The notes under the pieces were generated by a model that had not been told where the DNA came from, searched no databases, and saw only the letters and a program-made list of their open reading frames with translations. This document shows positions 1-12,275 of a stretch of DNA of 64,000 nt, in pieces. The translations under genes were made by a program, and so were the position numbers. Positions within the stretch are counted from its first letter, which is position 1. Each line of letters starts with the position of its first letter. Where the stretch lies: the NCBI GenBank assembly GCA_003255025.1, contig QANY01000163.1:284501-348500 (forward strand), in the 5' to 3' direction. The stretch is from Datisca glomerata. Lineage: Eukaryota; Streptophyta; Magnoliopsida; Cucurbitales; Datiscaceae.

Positions 1-382
1 TTTGAGAGACGATGAATAAATTACAAAATTATAATAAAAATGAATTAAAAATACAAGAACTCTATCACAAAATTCTTTAGAATTGCAACGATCCAAAATA
101 GAAGTAATTTGTAAGTAGAACTACCCATGAAAAAAAATCTCCAAGTAATAGGGATTATGTTTTTAATCATATGAATGAAGTAGATTATTTTAAGAATAAA
201 ACAAATTTTTTAAGAATAAAGCAAAAATAATTCATTACAGTATGAGTGAAGCATATTTTTTTAAGAATAAAACAGATTTTTTTGAGAATAAAACAAAAAA
301 ATCATTAAAGAAAAATAAAAAAAATCAGATCTAGAAAGTGTGTTGAAAGTGAAAATGAGGGGAAATTGATGAAAATGGAGGA
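1..382. other. AT-rich intergenic spacer
   Basis: No gene is visible. Positions about 185-300 hold four imperfect repeats of a T-run followed by AAGAATAAAAC, a small degenerate minisatellite. The last 8 bases (375-382, ATGGAGGA) are the left target-site duplication of the neighbouring hAT element. Confidence 0.6.
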
Positions 383-790
383 TAGGGCTGTGCAACCGTC
401 CCGAAAAATCCGTCCTGTCCTGAACCAAACGGGACCAGACAAATTTTTACACTTGGCGGGACGGGACACAGTACAAATTTTTTTATCATGTCTTGATTTT
501 TCATAAATAGCCTAATATTTTTATTTTTTTTAAATTTGACTCTTAATTTTTTAAATTTTAACCCTTAATTTTTTTATTTTTAACTTTTTAATCTTTTGAA
601 TTTTAAATCAATTTTATTTTTTAACCTTTAAATTTTTGCCCAAAATATCCGTCCCGACCCCCGTCCTGCCCCGCTTGGGATTTTCCCTCAACACGGGACG
701 TGATGAGACTTAAAAGAAATTGTCCCGTTCTGATCGAGACAGGGCAAAAGTGCTCAAAAATCGCCCCACCTCGTCCTATGCACACCCCCA
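383..790. mobile_element. Non-autonomous hAT element, 408 bp
   Basis: Perfect 8-bp target duplication ATGGAGGA flanks the element (375-382 and 791-798). The ends are imperfect terminal inverted repeats: TAGGGCTGTGCA on the left against TGGGGGTGTGCA read inward from the right. The subterminal regions are rich in CGGGAC/GTCCCG words in both orientations, and the core is A/T-rich and non-coding. An 8-bp duplication with short TIRs beginning TAGGG or similar is typical of plant hAT elements. It carries no transposase, so it must have been moved in trans. Confidence 0.8.
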
Positions 791-1250
791 ATGGAGGAAA
801 ATAATGGAGAAAATAGAGGAAACTGATGGAATTAACTTTTCTGTTAAATTTAATAAAAAAATGTCGTGGAGGAGTACATTTTATAGTTTAATCAAAGCTG
901 CAGGGGTATAAAAATATGAAAAAAAATATAGGGATATAGTTTACAGTTTTATAAAAGTGTAGGGATGTATTTTATATTTTAGCCAAACAATAATTCAGAA
1001 AAGAGGCTAATTTCGTAAGTTCACTCTCACACGTCAAACGCAGCGTACCCCATTCTCACTCCCAATAGACCACCACACCGGAATCAAACCCCGTTTCTTC
1101 CCCAACCTATGCTTCTGCTTAACCCAAACAACAGAAAGCGCGGATCTACGAGGCTCGCTCTTGCATCTGAAAAGCCCTAATTCTCAATCATATTTACCTA
1201 TCAATCTCTTTGATTCGATTCGGTTTGACTCGAATCAAGAGCTTAAAACG
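791..1250 (+). promoter_or_regulatory. Promoter and 5' UTR region of the LIMR gene
   Basis: Non-coding stretch between the hAT element and the conserved LIMR start codon. Composition changes from AT-rich to mixed near 1020, which is likely where the 5' UTR begins. The frame stays open upstream of the ATG (about 30 codons back to 1161), but no ATG occurs there, so translation should start at 1251. No convincing TATA box could be fixed. Confidence 0.45.
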
Positions 1251-4200
1251 ATGGGCGATTTCAATCTCGCTCTCGTTATCGTCGCCATCGTTGTATGTAT
1301 AATCGTCTTCATCTTTAATGTATACCTTCTCGTAAATTACCAGCATCCGGATGACAAGAACCAGGCCTACTTCCCTAAATTCGTTGTCGTTTTCGGGCTC
1401 TCCCTCTCCGTGATCTCGATTTTGATGTTACCGGCTGATGTGGCGAACCGGCAGGCTTGTAAGCACGCTATATATAATGGCGCATGTAGCCTTACATTGC
1501 CGATGAAGGATCTCTGGCTGGCTGTGTATATTGCTGATGCGGTGCTCGTCTTCTTCATCATCCCCTTTGCTATGTTCTACTACGAAGGGGACCAGGACAA
1601 GTAGGTTATCTAGGTATTTAACAAGTGGTTTGCGGGGTGCATTTCTTAACTGTAGTTTCCTTTGCTGGTATTTGCGTGCAGGAGTATTGGCAAACGGATC
1701 AAGAGCGCCTTGTTGTGGGTTGTGACGACGGCCATTGTTTGTGGTCTCACGCTTGGCATTTTATATGGTAACTCTCTATTTCTCTAGTTGTCATTTGAGT
1801 TCCCCTATCTCCTTATTGTGGCTTTGTTAGCACTAGTTCTGGGGCGAGTTTTGCCGGGTTGGTTAATCAGCTTAAATTGGCATACGTAGGATATCTGGAA
1901 TTTGATCGTTAGATTCTTATATATAGAACTTTATCATGGATGGTCACTTTCGTAGTATTACACTCCAAGAGTTCTACTCGTTTATAGTGAATAACTTCTC
2001 TGCCTTTCTGCTTGGATGTTCCTTACTCTTGGGTGCTGCTACTGAGTAATGTACCATGATGTACCAATAATAACTTCTATTTCTTTCTCTCACGCTCTTT
2101 CTCTCCATTTCTTAGAATACTCCTAAGTCTTAAACCATGTTTAACACATTATTCAATTTGATGATATAATAGGGCTAGTTGGAGAAGTTGACTTTACCGT
2201 TACGCACCTCTCTTCAAACACAACTTCCTTTCCTAGTTCATGGGAGTTCTCCCGCAATCAACAATGTATTGGAAGTGGTGTACACCAGGTTCTCTTCCAC
2301 TCTTGGAATTTGTATGTTTTTATATTGCATGTAGTACTCTTAGCATAGTCAATTCTGTAGTTTTTTGTCCATTAAGGTAATAGTTATACTCAGGGTATGT
2401 GATAATATCTCTTCAATTCGATTGTATTCCCTTTTATGCAGTGCTCTGCATATACTGCAAGTGCTTCATCAGAGAAGACATGGACTATGCGTACCTCATT
2501 TCCAGAATATGTTGTTGCTCTTGCTACTATTGTTGGATCTGTTCTCTTCTCTGTAAGTTTATAATAAATAATCACTCTTGTGCCCTCTATCTCATGATTT
2601 TTGATGCTTCTAAACCAAAAGAAAACGGCAACATTTTATGCTTACCCTTAAGATACACATGTTCTGTTTTTTACATCAATTTGGTATTAAAAAGTTGTTT
2701 TGCCAAAAATTGTGTGAACTTATAGATGATCAGTAAATAGTTCTTAGGAACTAACGATAATGACTTATAGTGAAATTCTTTATTTCCCACCTGCAAGACA
2801 ACTAAAGTGTTGCCTTCTCTTTTGTCAGATTGTTTATGTATCTTATATTGTATTGTTCTACCTAGATATTTGGCGGTGTTGGTATCGCATGTCTCCCCTT
2901 GGGACTCATATTTTCATTCGTCAGGCGTCCAAAGGCTGTTATTACACGCTCACAGTATATCAAGGTACCCCGTAGTTTGTATAATACTGCATAGTTATCC
3001 AATCTAGTTATCTCTTAGGATCAGGTTTTGTTAACGATGACATAGTTTTTTTATTAAGAATTCTTACATTTTGTTGCTGCAGGAAGCAACTGAACTAGGT
3101 AAGAAGGCAAGAGAACTGAAAAAAGTCGCAGATGCACTTCGACAAGAAGAGAAAAGTGGCTCCAAGGATAAGAAATGGCGGAAAAATGTGAAGGCTGTGG
3201 AAAAGGTATTCTCTAACATTGGGAACTTTCAAAAGGTTTTTATCAAATCAGTATTTGATAGCATGCGCAACGCACAATGTACATGTACCAATTGAACATT
3301 GAGAATGTCATGTTAATTATGGTTGAGGAGAGCTTAAGTATTTCCGCTTGGAAATCATGTTGTGCTTGCTTAATCTTGTAGGAGTTGCTTCAGTTGGAAG
3401 AAGATGTAAAGCTTCTGGAAGAGATGTACCCACAAGGCGATAAGGTTTACTGTCGAACTTGTGTTATTTGGACCATTATATCTATTAAATAGTTAATTGT
3501 ACTATTTCCTATTGCAATTCACTTATATTTTTGCCTTGATTCAGGCAGAGACTGCCTGGGCATTGACAGTTCTTGGTTACTTGGCAAAACTTGTGTTGGG
3601 AATTTTAGGGTATGTGAAGAATACACGTTTTCTCTACCTCTCTACATTGTCTTTCCGAGTTCCTATTTATTTATGTTATGCATATATTTTCATGTTAGTG
3701 GTCCCCATCTGTGATACTTTGCTTCTTCATCGGGACTCAAGTTTTTCCAAGTACTGTTAGCAGTGTCAAATAACCTGTACATCCTTAATGTGTATTTATC
3801 AGGTTGATTGTTTCAGTGGCTTGGGTTGCACATATTGTAATATATCTGCTGATTGACCCACCTCTTTCTTCTTTCTTGAATGAGGTTTTCATTAAGCTGG
3901 ATGATGTATGGGGTAAGGATTTTACACCTGCTTTTACTTGCCAAAAAAAGGATTTTATAGCCGCTTTCTTAATCTTTCTGTCATTTTCTTCTGCTTAACA
4001 ATACATGTTGATTTATCTTGCATTTTCACCAGGTCTTCTCGGCACTGCTGCATTTGCATTCTTCTGCTTCTACCTTCTTCTTGCAGTGGTTGCTGGTGCA
4101 ATGATGCTTGGCCTGAAATTAGTTTTTATTACGATTCATCCAATGAAGTAATGATTCTTTTTTCATTGAGTCATTCAATTTCATTTTTCTGGGTAGTAGA

Positions 4201-5003
4201 TACAACTGTTGATTGTTGAAGGCTGACGTTGTTATTGTTTTCTCATTGATTGATTAACTCTTCTATAGGTGGGGAGCCACTCTTATGAACTCTTTCTTAT
4301 TCAATGTGGGGCTTATCCTCCTTTGTTCTATCAGGTTTGGGATATTTTATCTTTCAAGCTTATTACTTTTTATCATGATTTATTTTTAATGTTGATGCAT
4401 ATTGGTTGTATATTATTTTTCTTTTTGAATTTTACTTGCATATTATTTTGGTCGTGTGAACATTTTCAGTTCTTTCAAGTGCATTGCTCTGCACTTGTTG
4501 GAGGCAACCATTGTGTCGTCATGTATCATATTTCATTGATTGAAACATTGATATGTTGGTATCTTGGTTTTTGTTGGACAGTGTGATTCAGTTCTGCTCT
4601 ACTGCATTTGCATATTATGCTCAAGCTACTGCTGCACAAGAAATTTTTGGTCACACCTTGCAGTCTCTCCGTGGAATTAAATATCTGTACAAGTAAGACT
4701 GATGATTTTATACATTGTTTATCCCATTCTGATACAGCTCATCTGCTTGGGTAATTGTGGTCTAACATGTTAGCACTGCATGACAGGTATAATGTGTTTC
4801 AAATTGTGTTTATTGCACTGGCTGGATTGACCTTTGTTTATTATGCTGCTTTCGTAAGTTTTCAACTCGGAAACTATTCATCTTCTCTGTTTGTGTTCCT
4901 GCAGCTTTAAAATGTTATGGTTTTACTTTTACTTGTCATGTTAAAAACTTTTTAGGGATGGAGGAGAAAGAAACGCAGTGGCAGGTTTCAACTTTCTACT
5001 TGA
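1251..5003 (+). CDS. LMBR1/LIMR-family integral membrane protein, 14 exons, 509 aa
   Basis: Exons: 1251-1600, 1682-1767, 2173-2288, 2442-2552, 2866-2964, 3083-3205, 3382-3444, 3545-3609, 3803-3912, 4033-4147, 4269-4334, 4582-4692, 4787-4853, 4956-5003. All introns are GT-AG and the phases close to exactly 510 codons including TGA. The protein starts [15 protein letters not shown], a membrane segment, and has several further hydrophobic helices. A charged, coiled-coil-like loop rich in Lys/Glu lies at about residues 255-316, between membrane segments, and the short tail is basic ([12 protein letters not shown]). This matches the plant LIMR proteins (lipocalin-interacting membrane receptor-like, LMBR1 domain) in sequence and length. 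The family is multi-pass; its plant role is not established, and receptor or endocytic-adaptor roles are known only for animal relatives. The copy appears intact. Confidence 0.95.
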
Positions 5004-5722
5004 AGATCTGCGATAACTAGAAGAGCTTTAACTCATTTGAAGCGTTCGATCTTTTCTATCATCTTTCTGGAATTTGAAATGATTGACATGGGCGAGTGTG
5101 TTTGGCCTTTTTTCAACATTGATTCTAGTGAAGTAGGCTGAAATCATCCGCTTCGTGCGAGTGAGTATAGTGAGTACCCTGTGCGGCCATGGTTGTTTCA
5201 ATTTGTTTTCCTAATCTTGTATGTATTATGTATTTGATTTGTGCGTTACACATTTGCATGCTGGGGCGTTGAGAGTTGAGATATTCATAGCTCACGAGAA
5301 CTAGGATGGATGTAATATACCAATGTGGAAACGGTAGTTTGGGCAGCTTTTTATTGTTCATGTTTTATTCAACTTTGTACCATGCCTCGTATAAGAAATT
5401 TGGATTTTAAATCGACATTCAGTATAGGAAATGTGTGGAAAAACATTTTGCCTCCTTGTCTATCTGACATTCTGGTTTGAACTTTGAACATATCTGGGCA
5501 TGGCTTGCTTTTGGGCTGAGAATTTTACACTTCCTCTGTCAACTTGTGCCTCTTTCCACACGCTGTTCCCCCTTTTTTTGGTAAAATGAATCATCTCATT
5601 CTCGGATATGCCACACTGTTTGGGAACTTGGGAGAATCCAAACTTGACTTAGAACCACTTGTAAACTTGACCTGGAACCACTTGTAGTATTTTGCTTAAA
5701 CCGGGTCATATATATAGCTATG
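5004..5722. other. LIMR 3' UTR and intergenic spacer
   Basis: No gene is visible. The first few hundred bases are presumably the 3' UTR of the LIMR gene. The stretch ends with a short TA-rich tract, CATATATATAGCTATG at 5707-5722, immediately before viral leader sequence begins. Confidence 0.5.
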
Positions 5723-5933
5723 TGTGAGTTTTTTTGTTATCTGAACTGACTGAATTTGTAATGGATAGTCTCCTCACTTGATGGGTGCGTGTTGGTTAGT
5801 CTTAAGTTGGTATCAGTGTCATGAATAGTTTTGGTTATAGTAGTTGTTAGCCGTAACTTGGTATCAGAGTCATGAATAGTTTTGCTTATAGTAGTTATAT
5901 TCTCTTGAAATTATACATGGTCATCACACACTC
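5723..5933 (+). promoter_or_regulatory. Pararetroviral leader with duplicated primer-binding site, copy 1
   Basis: The sequence from about 5723 matches the viral leader seen in inverted form at 10920-10990. The primer site occurs twice, at 5808 (TGGTATCAGTGTC) and 5859 (TGGTATCAGAGTC), each followed by ATGAATAGTTTTG, 51 bp apart. Single primer sites in the other copies read TGGTATCAAAGCC (copy 2) and TGGTATCAGAGCC (inverted piece). The site is complementary to the 3' end of initiator tRNA-Met, the usual caulimovirid primer. Confidence 0.75.
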
Positions 5934-8527
5934 ATGTCTGAACTTAGCTCTGCATCTGTGACATCCGTAGCTAATACTGTAGCCTCCACTTCTGAGATAA
6001 CCGAACTCATTGCATATCAAGATATAAAAGAAGTTTTGGATAAATGGACAATACCCAAAGTAAAACCTGAAACAATATATAAAATTGGAACATTTGATAT
6101 TACTAGTCGAAAAATAATTAAACTTTTGAATATGCTATTCCATTACAACATGATGATGATGTCATTTATCTGTTGCATATTCATGATTTATATCCATTTA
6201 TTCAAAAATATAAATATGTGCATATAGGCCTAGTGCAAATTGCATTAAAACCTTTGACACTGTTAGGCCAGACATCAACATACAGTGCACCCTTAAAGAT
6301 GATAGGTATCCGAATTGGAAAACATCCTTTATGAGAGCCATAGAAACTAGTCTATCTCATGGATCAATCTATTTTAATATTTATCCGAATTTAAGTATTG
6401 CGTTGTGTGATAGCAATCTAACCAAAGTTCATGAACTGAGAGTTCAATCACATGGCTATAATTATTTACTAGGATCTTCTCCCTTTGCAATCCTATTTAG
6501 GATTCATCTTAAGGTTATTGCAACCTTAAATCCTTACACCAGAAAGTAAAGTGAGCAAGGTCATATTGTCCTTATTGATACAAATCTGTTTCACAGCCAA
6601 GTTGCTGTTCTACGTATTATCCCCTGGTCTGAAATAACTTTTCCTGACACCTGGCAAATTCCTCAGTCCATACCTACCAGACCATAGAATATGTCATTCA
6701 AACTTAAGGAGGTAATGTCTATCTTCGTTTTCAGAACCACCTTTGACTAAACACCCTTCTAGTTTCAGTAGCCGTAGTATTCCCCTTACAATGTGGACAT
6801 ACCAGAATCCTCTAGATCATCCATAGCTGACCCTATAGGTTCAGAAGAATCTGACCATTTTTTTTCTACCAGAAGATAAGATTAGAGGAATTAGTATCAG
6901 CGACAACCAGATCCCACATGGTGTTTATAATTACACAAACCTCTTCCTTCAAACTGTAGGAACGCAGTTAACTAGGATAGATGATTAAGTTTCTCGAATT
7001 CAAGAGACACAAACTAAAACTCTTCCACTAGAAAAATAGAAACTGACCATTGAACCTGTAACTCTTAAGCCTCTTCTAGATGTTCAAAATTTCAAATTAA
7101 AATCTAGTAAGAAGGAGGAAGACTTTATGGAGACCATTATACGAAAGATAAAAAAACTGAAGATCTCCACATCTGAGAAGAGCTCCACACCTGAAACTTC
7201 CTCAAGACAACTGAACATGATGAATCATGGTGATTCACCAAATCCTGAAGAATCCAAAGAATATTATTTATCTCAAATTTTAGATATTCAGAAGAACTTT
7301 GATGACTCCATCAATAAACTCTCTTCTTCTTACTCTAAAAGGCCTATTACTCATATGGCATTAACTGGACCCAATAGGTATTATTATCTCAGATCTACTC
7401 CTCATGATCTCTTACATGAAGAAGACTTCCTTCATTCCTAGAAATCCTATCATGACAAAACCATCTATAAATGGAATATAGATGGCAAAACTAAATATCA
7501 TGTCTTTGAGACCATCCATCAAATGATCATGTATTCTTCTATGTGTAGACAAAATGTTAATACAGATCACCAGATCTGTAGGTTCCTAGTAATGGTTTCA
7601 CAGGAACACTCAAAAACTGGTGGGACAACTGTCTCATAAAAAGTTATCGCCAAGAAATTTTAAATTCTTTTAAAATCAATATTGACCCGATCACTAGTAC
7701 CCAGACCAGAACAGAAGATGCCTGCTACACTCTGGCCCAATCCATTATTCATCATTTACTTGGACCAGGAATAGTAAATACTGATACACATAGGGAACTG
7801 CTCCAAAATCTAAGATGTCCATCTCTCAGCCACTTCAGATGGTATAACGATGTATTTCTTATGAAAGTCATACAGAGAGGAGATGCAAACAGTGAACATT
7901 AGAAGGCAAAGTTAATAGATGACTTCCCCTAGTCTGTTTGCTGAAAGAGTTAGAAGAAAAATTCGAGATAAGCATGATAAAATGGATATTTCATATGATC
8001 AATATACCTATGGACATCTCATTGTCCTAGTCATGGAAGAGGGACTAGGACTATGCAATGATATGAAATTACAGCATAAGATGAAAAATCAAAATCTTGA
8101 CAAAAAAAACTAGGTGAATTCTGTAATCAGTTTGTCTATGATACTAAAATCCAGTATCATTCTTCATCCAAACCTCATAGGACTGCTATTTCTAATCCAT
8201 ATAAATCACACAAAAAATATTTTTCTAAAAAGAAATCTAGACATAAAGAGTCTAGGCATAGAAGTTTACCACATCAAAAAAAATCGCACACTAGTCATCC
8301 GAAAAGCAATGCCATCTACTATAAGTGTGGTGTACCAGGATACTATGCCAACAAATGCCAATCTAAATTCAAGAAGAAACTTCATGAATTATCTCGATGA
8401 AGAGACTCAACAAAAAATCCTGAACTGCCTCTCTGAAGGCAGTTCTACTGATAGTTCAGATGATGACGTTTCATATATTTCTACATCTGAGTCTGACTCT
8501 TCTCCCACCTCTGAACAACCAGACTAG
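5934..8527 (+). pseudogene. Pararetroviral ORF1 5' half, copy 1: movement protein, coat region, CCHC finger (broken)
   Basis: Opens with a true ATG at 5934 (MSELSSASVTSV) and runs about 60 codons before decay sets in. The movement-protein core (AIETSLSHGSIYFNIYPNLS, near 6331-6548) lies in another segment, with a stop after TRK. Compared with copy 3, about 500 bp of the MP-CP linker is missing at ~6945. Coat-like reading continues in pieces (7127-7441, 7919-8113, 8114-8527). The zinc finger near 8320 reads YYKCGVPGYYANKC: the first Cys and the His of C-x2-C-x4-H-x4-C are both Tyr, so it cannot bind zinc normally. A Ser/Asp-rich acidic stretch follows. Non-functional. Confidence 0.8.
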
Positions 8528-8593
8528 CCTTGTTGTAACTCTAAGACCTGCAACTCCATAAATGAAACCAACTATTGGAAGGCAATAGTTAAG

Positions 8594-10773
8594 ATGAATG
8601 GTTTAGATCTCAATGGACCAGGTCTAAACTTTTTAACCGATACCCAACGATCTCTTCTTGCTACAACTGACCAAATTATTGATCCAGAGATGAAGTTAAA
8701 ATTCCTAGACACCTGTTACAAGGAATATTTCACTCTTGAGATCAAACTTGTACAAAACTATAGTATGAAAGAACTATTAAAATGTATTCAACATGACTAT
8801 ATACATAAAAAACCTGTTACCATTTCTGATATGAAAATGAAGATTAATATAATTAAGTCTGAAAGTCAACAGTTAAATACTACTAATCAAATCCTTTCCC
8901 AGGATCTAAATCTGCTAAAATAGTCTCTAACTGTTTCCTCACCAGATCTGTCTTTACCAGATCAGCCTTCCTCGAGTCAACCTTTGACTTCACGAGATCA
9001 GCCTTGTCAGATCTCACCAGATAATACAAAGGAAAATAATCTGTATTTATTTCTTCTCAACCAAGTAACTTTCCAGAAATGGTATACGAAGATTACCTTA
9101 GTAATCAAACCAGATTCATCATTATTGACGCCATTATCTTAGTTGATAGTGGTGCAGATATGAACTGTATCCATGAAGGTTTAATCCATCTCAAATACTT
9201 TCATAAAACCACTCAATCCCTCACAAGTGCAAGTGGGAATTCCATGAGAATTCAGTATAAGATACCAGAAGCGCTTATCTGCAAACAGGGTGTTTGCAGA
9301 GCTGCCTCATTTGTGCTCATCAAGAACATGGCACAAAGTATTATCTTAGGCAGTCCGTTTCTCAATTCTATTATGCCTATTACCAGAATTGATACTTCAT
9401 GTATCCATACCGTTATTAATAATTCAAAAATTACCTATGAATTCATAACAAAACCGTACACCAAAGAAGTTGATATGATCATACATTTGATTGATAATAA
9501 AACTAATCAGTTAAACCTGCTACAGAAAGAAATTCACTTTCTGACTCTAGATCAAAGTATACACCAACCATCAATACATAATAAAATAAAACCATTCGTC
9601 ATGAATTCCAAACTGAAATTGAACGAGGATCACCTAGGTTAGTGATCAATTATAAACCGCTAAATGATGCCTTAGAATGGATTATATATCCAATACCGAA
9701 TAAAAAGGATCTGCTAGATAGACTTTATGAATTTGTAATCTTCTCAAAATTTGATCTGAAATTAGGATTTTGGCAAATCCAAATAGCTGAACCAAACAGG
9801 TATAATACTGTTTTTACTGTACCTTTTGGCTATTATGAATCGAATGTTTTACCATTTGGTGTGAAAAATGGTCAATTTGAATTCCAGCATATCATGAATG
9901 ATATCTTTAATGCATACACTGCATTTATTATATGTTACATTACTGATGTCTTAATCTTTTCGCCATCTATAGATCATCATTTTAAACATCTGAATATTTT
10001 CAAGAATGTTATTAACAGAAATGGCTTAGTCTTATCTGCCAGTAAAATGAAATTATTCCAAACAACTGTAAGATTTTTAGGCCATAACATTTCTAATGGC
10101 ATTATAATTCCCATTAACCGTAGCATAGATTTCGCATTTAAATTTTCAGATGAAATTAAAGATAAAACCCAATTACAAAGATTCTCAGGGAGTCTTAATT
10201 ACATCCATGACTTTTATCCACAATTAGCTCAGGATACTACTCTTCTTAATAAAAGACTTCAGAAGAATCCAATTCCTTGGACACCAGATCTTACATTAGC
10301 TGTTAAGAATATTAAAGCTAAGATCAAACAGTTACATCGCCTAGCATTACCAAATCCTACTTGGCATAAAATTGTAGAAACAATTGCTTCTAATCTAGTA
10401 TGGAGGTATTCTAATACAGTTAAATCCCCATAATCAGAAAGAAGAATTATTAAGATTCACATCTTCTACTGGGAAAAGACCAGCTAAAAACTATCCGACT
10501 ATTAAACCGGAATGATTAACAATAATGAAATGTGTACTGAAATTTCAAGATGATTTACTGAATCAATATTTTTTTATCCGTGTTGACTGCTATGCAGCAA
10601 AATAGATTTTCAAAAAAGATGTTCAAAATCTTACATCTAAACAAAGATTTGCATCTTAGTAGAGTATCTTATCTTTATTTGACTTTGATATTGAGTATAT
10701 TAAAGGTGAACATAATTCTCTTTTTAATTTTCTCACCCGTGAATATTTGCAGGGACAAAAATCAAATGAGTAA
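8594..10773 (+). pseudogene. Pararetroviral ORF1 3' half, copy 1: coat tail, protease, RT, RNase H (broken)
   Basis: Pieces in order: coat C-terminal segment (8594-8923), aspartic protease (9079-9642, active site VDSGAD near 9141), reverse transcriptase (9610-10433) and RNase H (to 10773). The RT start is lost through an 87-bp deletion at ~9614. The RT active site at 9936-9947 reads YITD instead of Y-x-D-D, so the first catalytic Asp is gone. RNase H has a TAG at 10603 and other lesions. The frame ends in TAA at 10771-10773, overlapping the ORF2 ATG at 10766. The gene layout is that of caulimovirid pol; this copy cannot replicate. Confidence 0.85.
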
Positions 10774-10890
10774 CCGAGGACGAGGCCGTAGCTCTCGTGG
10801 GCGCGGCAGAGGTAGAACTAATCTGCAACAACCGAATGATGACATATTCTGGCCAATTGAGTTTCCAAGTGTACAAGAGGCTAGTCGAAG
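10766..10890 (+). pseudogene. Pararetroviral ORF2, 5' fragment, copy 1
   Basis: Begins at ATG 10766 inside the ORF1 end (ATGAGTAA arrangement). The N-terminus is strongly basic and Gly-rich (MSNRGRGRSSRGRGRGR), followed by a segment containing FWPIEFPSVQEA. It stops at about 10890, where the sequence switches abruptly to the complement of the viral leader. RG-rich tracts of this kind often bind RNA; the function of this ORF is unknown to me. Confidence 0.7.
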
Positions 10891-11450
10891 ACTATTCATG
10901 GCTCTGATACCAATTTACAGCTAACCAACACGCACCCATCGAGTGAGGGGGCTAACCATTGTAGATCCAGTCAGTTCAGATAACAAAATAACTCACACTT
11001 ATCACGTCTGTCAACGTTTTACATGGGTCAACGGTCCTAACACAATCTCTGCTCAACGGACCTTACTAATACGCGACTTGGGTGACGTCCCACTAAGTAT
11101 TCATTGATTGTTTTCTGGACTTACTACAGTCTATCGTGAGTGCTTCCTCAGCCTTAACAGTTACACATTGAGTTCCTTCAAGTTAGCATAAGGATCATGA
11201 ATACTAGAGCTTATAGTAATGGTTATATCAGGTTTAAATTAGTACATACATGGTCTCTTTAACAGTTACTATTAAAATTAAAAGAAAACTTACGAATGGA
11301 GAGAGTACTATGGGCTCCTAAGAGCAATATGTTATGATGCTTTAAGACTTGTGCAGTAATATAATGGATGCAATAAGCAAGGAGAGAGAAAGTTTAGTGA
11401 GAGAGTATACAGGAAAAGAAAAGCATTTATTTGCTCAGCACATGAGCTCC
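10891..11450 (-). promoter_or_regulatory. Inverted viral leader with primer site and poly(A) signal
   Basis: Read on the minus strand, this runs from an AATAAATG signal (11431-11424), through several hundred bases of non-coding leader, to the primer site TGGTATCAGAGC (10912-10901) and ATGAATAG. It is the same leader as at 24036-24371, and its 10965-11120 part also recurs at 12276-12442. The junction at 10890/10891 joins ORF2 (+) head-on to the primer site (-), so it is a rearrangement and not a natural viral arrangement. Confidence 0.75.
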
Positions 11451-11519
11451 TGGTACAGACTAAGGTTGCAGAAAATAAAACTTTGCCGAAAATAATACTT
11501 GCTCATTAACAAGGGTGAG

Positions 11520-11640
11520 GTGCCCTTTTATATATATTACATACTGAACTAAAGTAAAGACAAGTAACTAGGGTACAATACAAAGTAACTATAGTACATT
11601 AAAGATAGGGTAACATGGCTCATCTGAAGTCGTTACCCTT
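11520..11640 (-). promoter_or_regulatory. Pararetroviral core promoter (TATA box 11537-11524)
   Basis: The minus strand reads TATATATAAAAGGG at 11537-11524, a strong TATA box. It lies about 265 bp after the stop of the minus-strand ORF and about 95 bp before the AATAAATG signal. That order (ORF, TATA, poly(A) signal, leader, primer site) is the usual caulimovirid intergenic promoter layout. An inverted repeat CTACTTTT...AAAAGTAG near 11650 lies upstream. Activity is unknown. Confidence 0.6.
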
Positions 11641-11801
11641 ATCTTTGTCGAGGGGAATCTACTTTTTGAAAAGTAGATTTGTCTGATGCGAATAATTGAA
11701 GATAACTATCTCATTGCTGTTGATATTGTTGCTACTTTTTGAAAGTAGTTTGGCGACTACTTCTAGTGGTCTGAGCTGATAGATCAGACTTTTTCTTTGC
11801 C

Positions 11802-12260
11802 TTAGTAGTCTTTGTCAATTTGTTCTGAGATTATTGTCGTGAGTGAGTCCCATAAAACTGTTATTGTTGGTTCTGGTAGATCTGACTCGGGCTGGTCTGG
11901 CAGATCATCATTCGAATCTAGACTTTCACCAACAAGAATGCTGAAAGCATTATGTTGGGTGAGGTTAATGTTGAGGTCAGCAGGGGTCTGCTGGCTGTGT
12001 TGAGAACTGGAAGAGGCCATGGAGGTATCACCGGATCCAAAAACATGAAGGAGTTGATTTTTAACAAACTCCCTGGTTTTAATGGCTAGTTCGTTTTCAC
12101 TAATGTTAGAGCATTGTTGTTTGATTAAGTGCTGGGCATTCAAGAATGGGTTGCCCGTAGGAGCTGGTAAGGCCTTTGGTATGGCTTCATAGCAGGCATG
12201 TGCATGGGTTTTAATGGTCTTAATCACTTCTGGTATATGGGGATTCATTCCCTTGTCCAT
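11802..12260 (-). CDS. Intact 152-aa pararetroviral ORF (ORF2 tail or separate ORF), function unknown
   Basis: Opens with a true ATG at 12260 (MDKGMNPHIPEVIKTIK), with an in-frame TAA two codons upstream, and ends in TAG at 11802. It has no internal stop, unlike every other viral reading frame in the block. The N-terminal half looks helical, followed by a Ser/Gln-rich stretch (SMASSSSQHSQQ) and an acidic tail (DSNDDLPDQPESDLPEP). It directly precedes the viral promoter on the same strand, which is where the end of ORF2 should lie, so it is most likely the C-terminal part of ORF2 beginning at an internal Met. I recognise no domain. It has no obvious promoter of its own. Confidence 0.55.
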   Translation of the reverse strand: MDKGMNPHIPEVIKTIKTHAHACYEAIPKALPAPTGNPFLNAQHLIKQQCSNISENELAIKTREFVKNQLLHVFGSGDTSMASSSSQHSQQTPADLNINLTQHNAFSILVGESLDSNDDLPDQPESDLPEPTITVLWDSLTTIISEQIDKDY

Positions 12261-12275
12261 AATTTAGTGAAGAAA

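Noticed and set aside
4269..4586. 105-codon open frame in the LIMR locus
   Set aside because: It starts in exon 11 in another frame and runs through an intron; the spliced exon model explains the region.
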